DNA of 5,203 nt from Ruminococcaceae bacterium UBA1438 (GTDB lineage: Bacteria; Bacillota; Clostridia; Oscillospirales; Acutalibacteraceae), in assembly GCA_002329285.1 (NCBI GenBank), contig DCTO01000108.1, forward strand, positions 17,359 through 22,561, written 5' to 3'. How positions within the stretch are numbered: the first letter of the stretch is position 1; each line of letters begins with the position of its first letter. Below are positions 1 through 5,133 of this stretch, one piece after another. The notes under the pieces are model-generated. The model searched no databases and had not been told where the DNA came from. It saw nothing but the letters and a program-made list of their open reading frames with translations. Position numbers and translations under genes: made by a program.

Positions 1-135
1 AAAAACATCATAGAGGACAGTCCGAAAATCAAAGAGGATATTGCCAAGGAAGAACGGGCAATGCAGCAGCGCTTTGTTGTTCAGCAAAAAAACAGAAGTT
101 ATAACCGGTTATACGAAAGGAGTGAGAGATTATGA
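1..135 (+). CDS. 3' end of an unidentified mobile-element gene upstream of repA
   Basis: Frame 1 is open from the first base to a TGA at 133-135, giving the last 44 residues of a protein whose start lies outside the window. The tail is highly charged and probably helical (many Lys, Glu, Arg and Gln), ending in NRLYERSERL. I see no diagnostic motif and do not recognise the family. The stop overlaps the next start as ATGA (132-135), so the two genes are very likely translationally coupled in one operon. In RepA_N-type elements the gene before the initiator is often a partition or conjugation-related gene, so a ParB-like or mobilisation role is conceivable, but that is inferred from context only. 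The reading frame is supported by the tight overlap and by the absence of any stop over 44 codons. Confidence 0.6.
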   Translation, partial: KNIIEDSPKIKEDIAKEERAMQQRFVVQQKNRSYNRLYERSERL

Positions 136-485
136 GAAACAGATTACAGTGGTGGGAATCAGGTTCCTTTGCGTTTGTAAGGGTTCCGAAAGCAATCTTG
201 ATGCAACCGTATTACTCAGGTCTATCAGCAAACGCCGTTCTGCTTTACGGGATTTTGCTTGACCGTGTTAGTCTGTCATTAAAAAACAAAAATAAGTTTA
301 CTGACCGCAACGGCGATGTATTCATATATTTCACATTAAAAGAAATATGCGAAACGCTTTCCTGCGGGCATGATAAAGCCACAAAACTGCTTAGGGAATT
401 AGAAACGTACGAACTAATTACTCGTGTGCAACAGGGCAAAGGAAGACCTGCTCGAATCTATGTGCTTGAATTCTTAAATCTGTAA
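132..485 (+). CDS. RepA_N-domain replication initiator, short or truncated form
   Basis: A 117-residue protein matching the N-terminal RepA_N domain of replication initiators from Firmicute plasmids and integrative conjugative elements. Visible family hallmarks are an aromatic/basic opening (SFAFVRVPKAI), a block reading SANAVLLYGILLDRVSLS at about residues 32-49, a FTLKEI segment and a CGHDKATKLLREL winged-helix-like segment at about 78-90, and the closing GRPARIYVLEF. In this family the domain binds the origin and starts replication; on an integrative element it would let the excised circle replicate. A good Shine-Dalgarno (AAAGGAGTGA, 116-125) lies 6 nt before the ATG, and the start overlaps the upstream stop. 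The usual initiators are roughly 250-300 residues with a variable linker and a C-terminal domain. This one stops right after the N-terminal domain, so it is either a stand-alone short form or a broken gene. The domain assignment is confident; function is not. Confidence 0.8.
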   Translation: MRNRLQWWESGSFAFVRVPKAILMQPYYSGLSANAVLLYGILLDRVSLSLKNKNKFTDRNGDVFIYFTLKEICETLSCGHDKATKLLRELETYELITRVQQGKGRPARIYVLEFLNL

Positions 486-592
486 TGAATGCGGCTTTTC
501 AGAATCAAGGCTGCTACTTTTTAGCAAGAAACAATACTGAAGTTAATAAGAGACCATCCGGAAGAAGAATAACTATGTATTACTTTAAGTAA
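485..592 (+). pseudogene. possible out-of-frame remnant of the repA linker region
   Basis: Immediately after repA, overlapping its stop as TAATG, a 35-codon frame runs to a TAA at 590-592. It encodes an Asn-rich segment including ARNNTEVNK, reminiscent of the low-complexity Asn/Thr linkers that follow the N-terminal domain in full-length RepA_N initiators. It is one base out of phase with repA (-1), as expected if repA once continued and was broken by an indel. It could equally be a chance frame or a tiny coupled peptide. There is no Shine-Dalgarno of its own beyond coupling. The similarity to RepA linkers is remembered in general form, not computed. Confidence 0.2.
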
Positions 593-733
593 AGAGTAGT
601 ACTAATATGGCGCAGTAATGAATTGAAAGCGGCGGGTTAATGCTATATTAATCGTTTCTGTCTCGGCTGGTAAAAAAATGTATTGATTCAACAAAAACGA
701 GGAAAAATATGTAAGGAATGGAGGTGTCTGTTA
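486..733. other. gene-poor stretch between repA and the small TTG-start gene
   Basis: About 250 bases with no convincing intact gene on either strand. It holds the possible repA-linker remnant at its start, then AT-rich sequence with a candidate promoter (623-651), and ends at a strong Shine-Dalgarno (720-726). A frame also opens at an ATG at 683 in phase with the downstream gene, but the Shine-Dalgarno favours the TTG at 734. I see no terminator hairpin with a T-run after repA. Confidence 0.5.
623..651 (+). promoter_or_regulatory. candidate sigma-A promoter for the small gene
   Basis: TTGAAA at 623-628 serves as a -35 element and TATTAA at 646-651 as a -10, separated by 17 bases. An overlapping alternative -10, TATATT (644-649), is preceded by TGC, which fits an extended -10. 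Transcription would begin near 657, giving an untranslated leader of about 75 nt before the TTG start at 734. This rests on consensus matching alone. Confidence 0.4.
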
Positions 734-736
734 TTG
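720..736 (+). promoter_or_regulatory. ribosome binding site that fixes a TTG start
   Basis: GGAGGTG at 720-726 is a near-perfect Shine-Dalgarno lying 7 nt before the TTG at 734-736. The in-frame ATG at 683 lacks a comparable site, so the TTG is preferred as the start. Confidence 0.65.
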
Positions 737-982
737 ATTTTGGAAGTATACGATAAACAAAAATTTGCTTGCTATTGGTTTTCTCAGGAAGATTTAGCAA
801 ACAAAGCTTTATTAGAATCCTTAATACCCGAACAAAAGGAATGGAATAAAAAAGGCTACAGGGTTTGTGAATTTCATTCCGGAACGGGAGATATTGTGGA
901 ATTGACGAAAGATTTATTGATTCACACAAAAGAGGTGCTTGCCGCCAAAAATGCAAGGCAAGACACCGACAGAGATAGATAA
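734..982 (+). CDS. small uncharacterised mobile-element protein, 82 aa
   Basis: I do not recognise this family. With the TTG start the product is 82 residues, beginning MILEVYDKQKFACYWFSQED. It has no membrane segment and no signal peptide. The sequence looks like a compact mixed alpha/beta domain (through about residue 55, including a GTGD segment) followed by a charged tail rich in Lys, Arg and Asp. A start at the ATG at 683 would add 17 residues of unlikely composition. It lies in the same direction as repA and the recombinase, in the position where integrative elements often carry small accessory or excision-directionality proteins. A role as an excisionase-like or recombination-directionality factor is possible, but nothing in the sequence demonstrates it. 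The frame is supported by the strong Shine-Dalgarno, sensible composition, and hairpins directly after its TAA. Confidence 0.6.
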   Translation: MILEVYDKQKFACYWFSQEDLANKALLESLIPEQKEWNKKGYRVCEFHSGTGDIVELTKDLLIHTKEVLAAKNARQDTDRDR

Positions 983-985
983 TAT

Positions 986-1017
986 CTCTGCTATGGCAGA
1001 GTAAACATTCTGCCATA
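986..1017 (+). other. two mutually exclusive hairpins after the small gene
   Basis: Just after the stop at 980-982 two stems compete for the same bases. Stem A pairs CTCTGC (986-991) with GCAGAG (996-1001) around a TATG loop. Stem B pairs TATGGCAGA (992-1000) with TCTGCCATA (1009-1017), a perfect 9-bp stem with an 8-nt loop. Stem B is followed by ATACATAAAAAA rather than a T-run, so it is not a classical intrinsic terminator. It may stabilise the 3' end of the message, act as a weak terminator, or be a protein-binding dyad. Confidence 0.5.
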
Positions 1018-1061
1018 TATACATAAAAAACTTCCAAAATCAATTAATTTCTCGAAAATTG

Positions 1062-1090
1062 TTGCAATTTACAGAAAAGCATGTTACAAT
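1062..1090 (+). promoter_or_regulatory. recombinase promoter, sigma-A type
   Basis: TTGCAA (1062-1067) and TACAAT (1085-1090) are separated by exactly 17 bases, a good match to the vegetative -35/-10 consensus. The predicted start is near 1097, leaving a leader of about 42 nt before the recombinase ATG. I see no SigE, SigG or SigK-like element here, so basal recombinase transcription looks vegetative rather than sporulation-specific, unless it is repressed through the overlapping inverted repeat. Confidence 0.6.
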
Positions 1091-1126
1091 GTTGTTCGTA
1101 ATTTGAACAAATATTAAATATAACAT
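1081..1126. promoter_or_regulatory. inverted repeats overlapping the recombinase start site
   Basis: A perfect 6-bp inverted repeat, TTGTTC (1092-1097) and GAACAA (1105-1110) with a 7-base spacer, sits at the predicted transcription start directly after the -10 element. Around it ATGTTA (1081-1086), partly inside the -10, pairs with TAACAT (1121-1126). The inner dyad has the size and position of a repressor operator. The pair could alternatively fold as leader RNA. No regulator gene is visible in the window. Confidence 0.4.
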
Positions 1127-1138
1127 TGGTGGTAATAT

Positions 1139-3358
1139 ATGGCTAAAAAGATTGCCGCATATATGCGTATCTCTGTGGACACGGAAAAAGACAGAGATAA
1201 TACATCTATTGAAAACCAAAGAAGAATCATTAAAACATATGTTAGGCAAACCTTCCCCGATGCAGAGGTGGACTACTACGAGGACCGTGATAAAAGCGGT
1301 TACACCTTTGAGCAAAGAGAGGACTATCAGCGCATGCGTCCTCTTTTGATGAACGGATATTACGATATTCTAATCATCAAAGACTTTTCCCGTTTCTCTC
1401 GCCGTAACAGCAGAGGGCTCGTTGAGCTTGAGGATTTAAGAGACGCAGGTGTTCGCATTATTTCCATAGGCGACGGTATTGATTACCCGACCTATGATGA
1501 CTGGAATAATATTCAGGTACGCTTTTTGCTTAATGAGATGCCTGTTACCGATGCTTCCAAAAAGGTAAAAAGGGTTGTAGAAAGCCGTCAGAACGACGGA
1601 AACTGGATTTGTGCTGTTCCGTATGGTTATTACTTCGTCGATACCAAAAACATGATTTTTGAGGTAGACGAAGCGGCTGCAGTAGTCATTCGTGAAATCT
1701 TTGCGCTCTATAATAGCGGATGGGGATACAAAAAGATTGCCAACTATCTGACGGAAAAGAATATTCCTACGCCTCGGATGTTGGAAAAGGAGCGCAAGGA
1801 AGCCGAAGCGGCAAAGAGCAAAGGCAAGATTGAGGTAAAAATCAAGGCAAGTCCTGTATGGGCTATTCCGACTATCAGCAGCATTTTGCAGAATGATTTT
1901 TATATCGGCACGCTTCGTCAACACAAATATACTCGCAGAAATATTAACGGCACTGATAAAAAGCTGGATAAAGAAGAAAACAAGGTGTTTGAAAATCACC
2001 ACCCTGCAATTGTTGATGTGAAGGAATTTATGAAAGCACAGCAGCAGCTCAAAGCAAGAACGAAATCGAATTACAGAGGCATTAAGAAATATGACACCAC
2101 ATATTCAGGCTTTTTATTTTGCGGAGACTGCGGAAGCCCGATGTTTTCTCTGAGCCGTCCTGATTTAGCGCCTGCCTACACCTGCGGTACCTATCACAGA
2201 CGAGGACTAAAAGGCTGCACGGCTCATCATATTCGCATAGAAACACTTGATTCGCTACTGAAAATCTATGTAAAACGAGTGATGGATAACTCACAGAAAA
2301 TGATTACCGAATTGGAAAAGGCAATTAAAGACGAGCCTAAAATGATGAAAGCCTCTGCTTCTACCATCGCAAAATTAGAGGTGGAATTAGCAAAGGCAAG
2401 GGAAAGTTATAAGGCTACTCAAAAACAGAAAATCCGCGAGCTAATGAAGGCGGACGGTGCTAACCGTGAAATCATAGAGGAAACCTATGAGGAAATGGAA
2501 ACAGAGCTTTTGCAAAAGATTGACGGTATTGAGCATCAGCTTGAATTAACGGTTGAACATCGTAATACACGCATTGAGGTCAACCGTATATCAAAAACAG
2601 CCTTGGATATTTTCAGAAGCTTTCTTGAAAAGGACAAGCTTGACAAAGGTGACCTGGGCTTGATTATTGATAAAATAATCGTTTACGAAAACAAGGATGA
2701 CGGAACAAACAAGCTGGAAATCAAGCTGAAAGCCGATATTCAAATGCTTCTTGAAACAGGTACGCTGACCGTTGAAGAGCTTGAAGAAGCGGGTTACAGA
2801 GGAAAAGTCGTAAATTTTAATTGGGACATCGAAGGTAACTTATCAGCCACAGTAGTCCAAAAGGTGAGAAACCAAAGGGACAAGGCTTTCGGTGTCAATG
2901 TTATATGTGGCGGCGACCCGCTGGAAATATTCACTGATGCGCAGGGGGAGGTTATTTTTAAAAAATATTCCCCGATAGGCGAGCTTTCAAGCTTTGCCAA
3001 TCAATATGCAGAGGTGCTGCACAAAAGCGGAGGCATTCCGATTGCCATTATGGATAACGATCATGTTATCGCCGCATCGGGCATCAGCAAAAGGGAAATC
3101 CTTGAAAGGCGCGTTTCAAAAAGCCTTGAGGAGCTTATGGAAAACAGGCAGATTCATATCACAACCAAGGATGTGCCCCCGATGAACGCAATTGAGGGCT
3201 TTGAGCGCAAGGCAAATGTTGTTTATCCCATCGTTTACGGGGGCGACGTTTCCGGCGCGGTTGCAATGATTGAGGAGGAGGGCGGCGCACTGCCCTCTGA
3301 AACGGATATCAAGCTTGTTCAGGTTGCGGCTGCATTTCTTGGCAGGCAGATGGAATAA
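1139..3358 (+). CDS. large serine recombinase fused in frame to the C-terminal part of SpoVT
   Basis: A 739-residue chimera. Residues 1-150 form the resolvase/invertase catalytic domain: AYMRIS carries the probable nucleophile Ser12 with Arg10, and DFSRFSRR (82-89) is the conserved Arg-bearing segment. Residues about 155-305 are the recombinase DNA-binding domain (PYGY at 161-164). A C4 zinc ribbon follows (Cys328, Cys331, Cys349, Cys360), then a long charged coiled-coil-like helix (about 370-475) and a C-terminal segment (about 486-585). This is the architecture of large serine integrases, which integrate and excise elements at short att sites. From about residue 591 the protein becomes SpoVT (GGDPLEIF to FLGRQME), including the SpoVT GAF-like sensor domain. 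The ATG at 1139 is preceded by a weak GGTGGT Shine-Dalgarno. The fusion is best explained by integration into spoVT. The recombinase portion is intact and probably active; whether the SpoVT tail affects it is unknown. Confidence 0.92.
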   Translation: MAKKIAAYMRISVDTEKDRDNTSIENQRRIIKTYVRQTFPDAEVDYYEDRDKSGYTFEQREDYQRMRPLLMNGYYDILIIKDFSRFSRRNSRGLVELEDLRDAGVRIISIGDGIDYPTYDDWNNIQVRFLLNEMPVTDASKKVKRVVESRQNDGNWICAVPYGYYFVDTKNMIFEVDEAAAVVIREIFALYNSGWGYKKIANYLTEKNIPTPRMLEKERKEAEAAKSKGKIEVKIKASPVWAIPTISSILQNDFYIGTLRQHKYTRRNINGTDKKLDKEENKVFENHHPAIVDVKEFMKAQQQLKARTKSNYRGIKKYDTTYSGFLFCGDCGSPMFSLSRPDLAPAYTCGTYHRRGLKGCTAHHIRIETLDSLLKIYVKRVMDNSQKMITELEKAIKDEPKMMKASASTIAKLEVELAKARESYKATQKQKIRELMKADGANREIIEETYEEMETELLQKIDGIEHQLELTVEHRNTRIEVNRISKTALDIFRSFLEKDKLDKGDLGLIIDKIIVYENKDDGTNKLEIKLKADIQMLLETGTLTVEELEEAGYRGKVVNFNWDIEGNLSATVVQKVRNQRDKAFGVNVICGGDPLEIFTDAQGEVIFKKYSPIGELSSFANQYAEVLHKSGGIPIAIMDNDHVIAASGISKREILERRVSKSLEELMENRQIHITTKDVPPMNAIEGFERKANVVYPIVYGGDVSGAVAMIEEEGGALPSETDIKLVQVAAAFLGRQME
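2895..2938 (+). other. attR: element-chromosome junction inside spoVT
   Basis: The protein switches from recombinase to SpoVT at residues 590-592, so the crossover must lie near 2903-2920. Large serine recombinases need about 40-50 bp of att sequence and exchange at a central dinucleotide. A short dyad, GCGG (2910-2913) and CCGC (2918-2921), is centred on GA at 2915-2916, which is one candidate for the core; GG or GC just upstream are equally possible. Host-derived sequence is clear from GACCCGCTGGAA onward. The exact core cannot be set without the other junction or an empty site. Confidence 0.6.
2912..3358 (+). pseudogene. spoVT: 3' part of spoVT, split by the inserted element
   Basis: The last 148 codons of the fused frame match SpoVT, the forespore transcription factor of endospore formers, from its codon 31 equivalent to the end. 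From memory of the B. subtilis protein (178 residues), GDPLEIF, GEVI-KKYSPI-EL, SG-SK and the final FL-RQME align without large gaps. The C-terminal GAF-like domain is complete. The N-terminal half of the AbrB-type swapped-hairpin DNA-binding domain (about 30 residues) is replaced by recombinase sequence, so this product should not bind DNA as SpoVT does. There is no start codon with a Shine-Dalgarno at the junction; translation comes from the recombinase start. Base composition rises here: 40 G/C in 3241-3300 against 22 in 2581-2640. The missing 5' part should lie at the far end of the element, and excision would restore the gene, so it may be interrupted rather than dead. Confidence 0.85.
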
Positions 3359-3380
3359 CGCGGCGGTCAGCCGGGCGCAA

Positions 3381-3424
3381 AAAAAAGGACGCTCTGTTCA
3401 TCAACAAAGCGCCCTTTTTCTTAT
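3381..3424. terminator. bidirectional intrinsic terminator after spoVT
   Basis: AAAAAGGACGCT (3382-3393) pairs with AGCGCCCTTTTT (3408-3419), with one A-C mismatch. Within the loop TGTT (3395-3398) can pair with AACA (3403-3406), extending the hairpin. A T-rich tail follows on the + strand, and the A-run at 3379-3386 provides the T-run on the minus strand. It therefore ends both the recombinase-spoVT message and the convergent serine-hydrolase gene. Confidence 0.8.
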
Positions 3425-3453
3425 TGGCATTAAGGGTTGACGCCAACAAGGTT

Positions 3454-3475
3454 CTGACTTACAGCGGGAAGTCAG
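3454..3475. other. second hairpin in the convergent intergenic region
   Basis: CTGACTT (3454-3460) and AAGTCAG (3469-3475) form a perfect 7-bp stem with an 8-nt loop, 5 bases from the stop codon of the minus-strand gene. On the + strand it is followed by CCATTATTTTATTTT, so it could be a weak backup terminator; on the minus strand it lacks a T-run. A possible 5-bp partner pair, TTGGC (3424-3428) and GCCAA (3442-3446), lies beside it. Confidence 0.4.
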
Positions 3476-3479
3476 GCCA

Positions 3480-5050
3480 TTATTTTATTTTCGGGAAATG
3501 AAGCTTTTTTGTTTTGAAATTCGGCTCGCCGAGAAGCAAAACGCCCGGCGCAACGTATTTCTTCAGCAGATGCTCAAGCCCGCTCGGCAACGGGAAGCCG
3601 CTGAAATCAATGTAATGCACGGCAAGGGTTGGCATATCGGGGAAGGAATCGTTTTTGATGCGCACCCTTTCCTCATCGGAAAAATCAAATTCAAGCCTGC
3701 GCACGTGGCAGCCCTCAACGATGCGAACGTAAACAAGCAGCTTTTTCCAAACCAGGATGCCTTTGCATATGCGTGCAGCTTCAGCCCGCCGATGTTAACC
3801 GGCGTGCATTCATATTTGTTGTTCATTCCAAGCTTAATGGTGTTAACGTAGCTTTCCTCTTTCCACATCAGATAAAGATTGTTTTCATCATCAAGGCTGA
3901 TTGAAAAGCGGTCCGTGTGCCCCGTCGGCTCGTTAAGCACGGTTGTCATCGTGGCGTGAAGCATTGATGCAAACATTGATGAGCGCGTGGGCAGAATTTT
4001 TTTGTTGAATTTCTGCTCAAGCTCCGTGTTTCGCGGCGTTGCCAGCAAATCGTCCTTATCGTCAAGCGAAGCCAGCATATCATAAAGCGGCTGCTCAAAT
4101 TCCTCCTGCGGCTCATCCCACAGGGTTTCATACATTTCGTTAACCGCCTTGCTCAAAAGCTCGTCCTTTGAAATGCCCGTGTTGATAACCAGCACGGCGT
4201 TTTTGTCTTTAAACACATAGCCAAGCTGGCCGTGCAGGCCGTAAGCCCTGTATGTATTCGGCAGGGAGGTTTGCCAGAAGCCGAAGCCGTAACCCTTGGT
4301 AACGTCAATCTGCCCCTTCTTAACGGTTGCAACCTGAAAGGCGGTTGCCTCCTCAATCCATTCCTTGGGCAGCACTTGCTTTCCGTTCCAAAGGCCGCCG
4401 TTTGAATAGCAAAGCATAATCTTTGCCGTGTCCTCAATCGGCATATAAAGCCCCCAGCCGCCTACGGCATAGCCGAAATCGTCAGTTTCCCAAAGGGGCT
4501 TTTCAATTCCAAGCGGCTCAAAAAGGCGGGGATAGAGGAAATCAACCAGCGTTTCGCCGTAAACCTTGCTGACGATAGCGGAAATCATATAGAAATTATC
4601 ATTTGTGTATAAAAACAGCTTGCCGGGCTTTGCGATGAAGGGGCTGTCAAAAAAGATTTTAATCCAGTCCTTATGATGCCTGTTCTTTGCCATGCCAATC
4701 ATTTTGCCCGCCGTCATGGTAACAAGATGGCGCACGGTTATGCCCTTGTTCTTCCCGTTTTTATCATATTCGCCAAAGAATTTGCAAACGGAATCGTCAA
4801 GGCCAACCTTGCCCTCCGCAACAGCATATCCAAGCGCGGTTGCCGCAATGGATTTGCTGAAGGAAAACAGCACGTGGGGAGTTTCGTTTGTGTATGGCGG
4901 GTGGTAGCCCTCCGCAACAACCTTGCCGTTTTTAATCAGCATAAATGCGTCTATACCTAAATTTTGCAGCTCTGCGCGGTTAAAGAAATCATAAACCGCC
5001 TTTGGGTTTATGCCGTTTTCACAGCATTTTCCTCTTTCTAACTTCAACAT
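3480..5050 (-). pseudogene. beta-lactamase-family serine hydrolase with a one-base frameshift
   Basis: A cytoplasmic (no signal peptide) serine hydrolase of the class C beta-lactamase/esterase fold. Residues counted from the ATG at 5050-5048 show the SxxK motif SFSK (Ser63, Lys66), the YxN motif YTN (148-150) and HGQLG (273-277), matching the KTG/HxG motif. Family members are penicillin-recognising enzymes, esterases or peptidases; the substrate cannot be told. The ATG at 5050 is preferred over an in-frame one at 5119 because AGGGGTG (5062-5056) sits 5 nt upstream and the earlier start falls in a palindromic repeat. After about residue 435 (SWFGK) this frame turns to nonsense, while the -1 frame gives a sensible C-terminus (KKLLVYVRIVEG, then RRLEFDFSDEERV to KLHFPKIK) ending at TAA 3482-3480. 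With one base restored the product is 523 residues. It may be a true mutation, a sequencing error or ribosomal slippage. The catalytic domain is intact either way. Confidence 0.8.
3742..3746 (-). other. frameshift site: A5 run on the coding strand
   Basis: The minus strand reads GGA AAA AGC in the upstream frame. Sliding back one base after AAA gives AAG CTG CTT and enters the downstream frame, yielding SWFGKKLLVYVRI. One missing A in a run of six would produce the same picture. The span 3480-5050 is 1571 nt, one short of a multiple of three, consistent with a single-base loss. Confidence 0.7.
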
Positions 5051-5055
5051 TTTTT

Positions 5056-5062
5056 CACCCCT
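5056..5062 (-). promoter_or_regulatory. ribosome binding site of the serine hydrolase
   Basis: AGGGGTG on the minus strand lies 5 nt before the ATG at 5050-5048. It decides the start in favour of MLKLERG rather than the ATG at 5119, whose extra 23 residues are encoded by the palindromic repeat. Confidence 0.65.
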
Positions 5063-5069
5063 GATATGA

Positions 5070-5117
5070 TGCGCCGTCAGGCGCAGGCCGTATAAGGCTT
5101 CCCCCGAGGGGGAAAGC
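5070..5117. repeat. double-hairpin palindromic intergenic element
   Basis: Two adjacent stem-loops. TGCGCC (5070-5075) pairs with GGCGCA (5080-5085) around a GTCA loop. GCTTCCCC (5097-5104) pairs with GGGGAAAGC (5109-5117) around CGAG with one bulged A. The layout, a CTTCCCCC-GGGGGAAG hairpin next to a GC-rich hairpin, resembles short interspersed repeats I recall as abundant between genes of gut Oscillospirales. That family resemblance is from memory. It lies between two minus-strand genes; lacking a T-run, it is not a classical terminator. Confidence 0.5.
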
Positions 5118-5133
5118 ATATATGTTTAATGAT

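Noticed and set aside
41..262. 73-codon + frame overlapping the start of repA
   Set aside because: It spans two better-supported frames that are joined by an ATGA overlap; it lacks a Shine-Dalgarno and any domain.
648..1043. 131-codon open frame on the minus strand
   Set aside because: It is antisense to the small TTG-start gene and its hairpins, has no Shine-Dalgarno, and its cysteine- and leucine-rich composition looks like reverse-strand noise.
1436..2002. 188-codon open frame on the minus strand
   Set aside because: It lies entirely antisense to the conserved catalytic and DNA-binding regions of the recombinase; no recognisable domain or ribosome binding site.
1139..3358. A natural multi-domain recombinase evolved with a SpoVT sensor domain
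   Set aside because: The joint falls in the middle of the SpoVT DNA-binding fold rather than between domains, composition changes at the joint, and the SpoVT part keeps its own end and terminator; integration explains this better, though it is not formally excluded without the other junction.
3498..3851. 117-codon + frame after the spoVT terminator
   Set aside because: It is antisense to the C-terminal coding part of the serine hydrolase and lies beyond the terminator with no promoter of its own.
3480..5050. Reading the serine hydrolase as an antibiotic-resistance beta-lactamase
   Set aside because: It has the fold motifs but no signal peptide, sits in a housekeeping host context and has an extra C-terminal domain; a cytoplasmic esterase or peptidase-like role is more likely.
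5051..5119. N-terminal extension of the serine hydrolase to the ATG at 5119
   Set aside because: The extra 23 codons are the palindromic repeat read through; the ATG at 5050 has a proper Shine-Dalgarno and begins the conserved domain closely.
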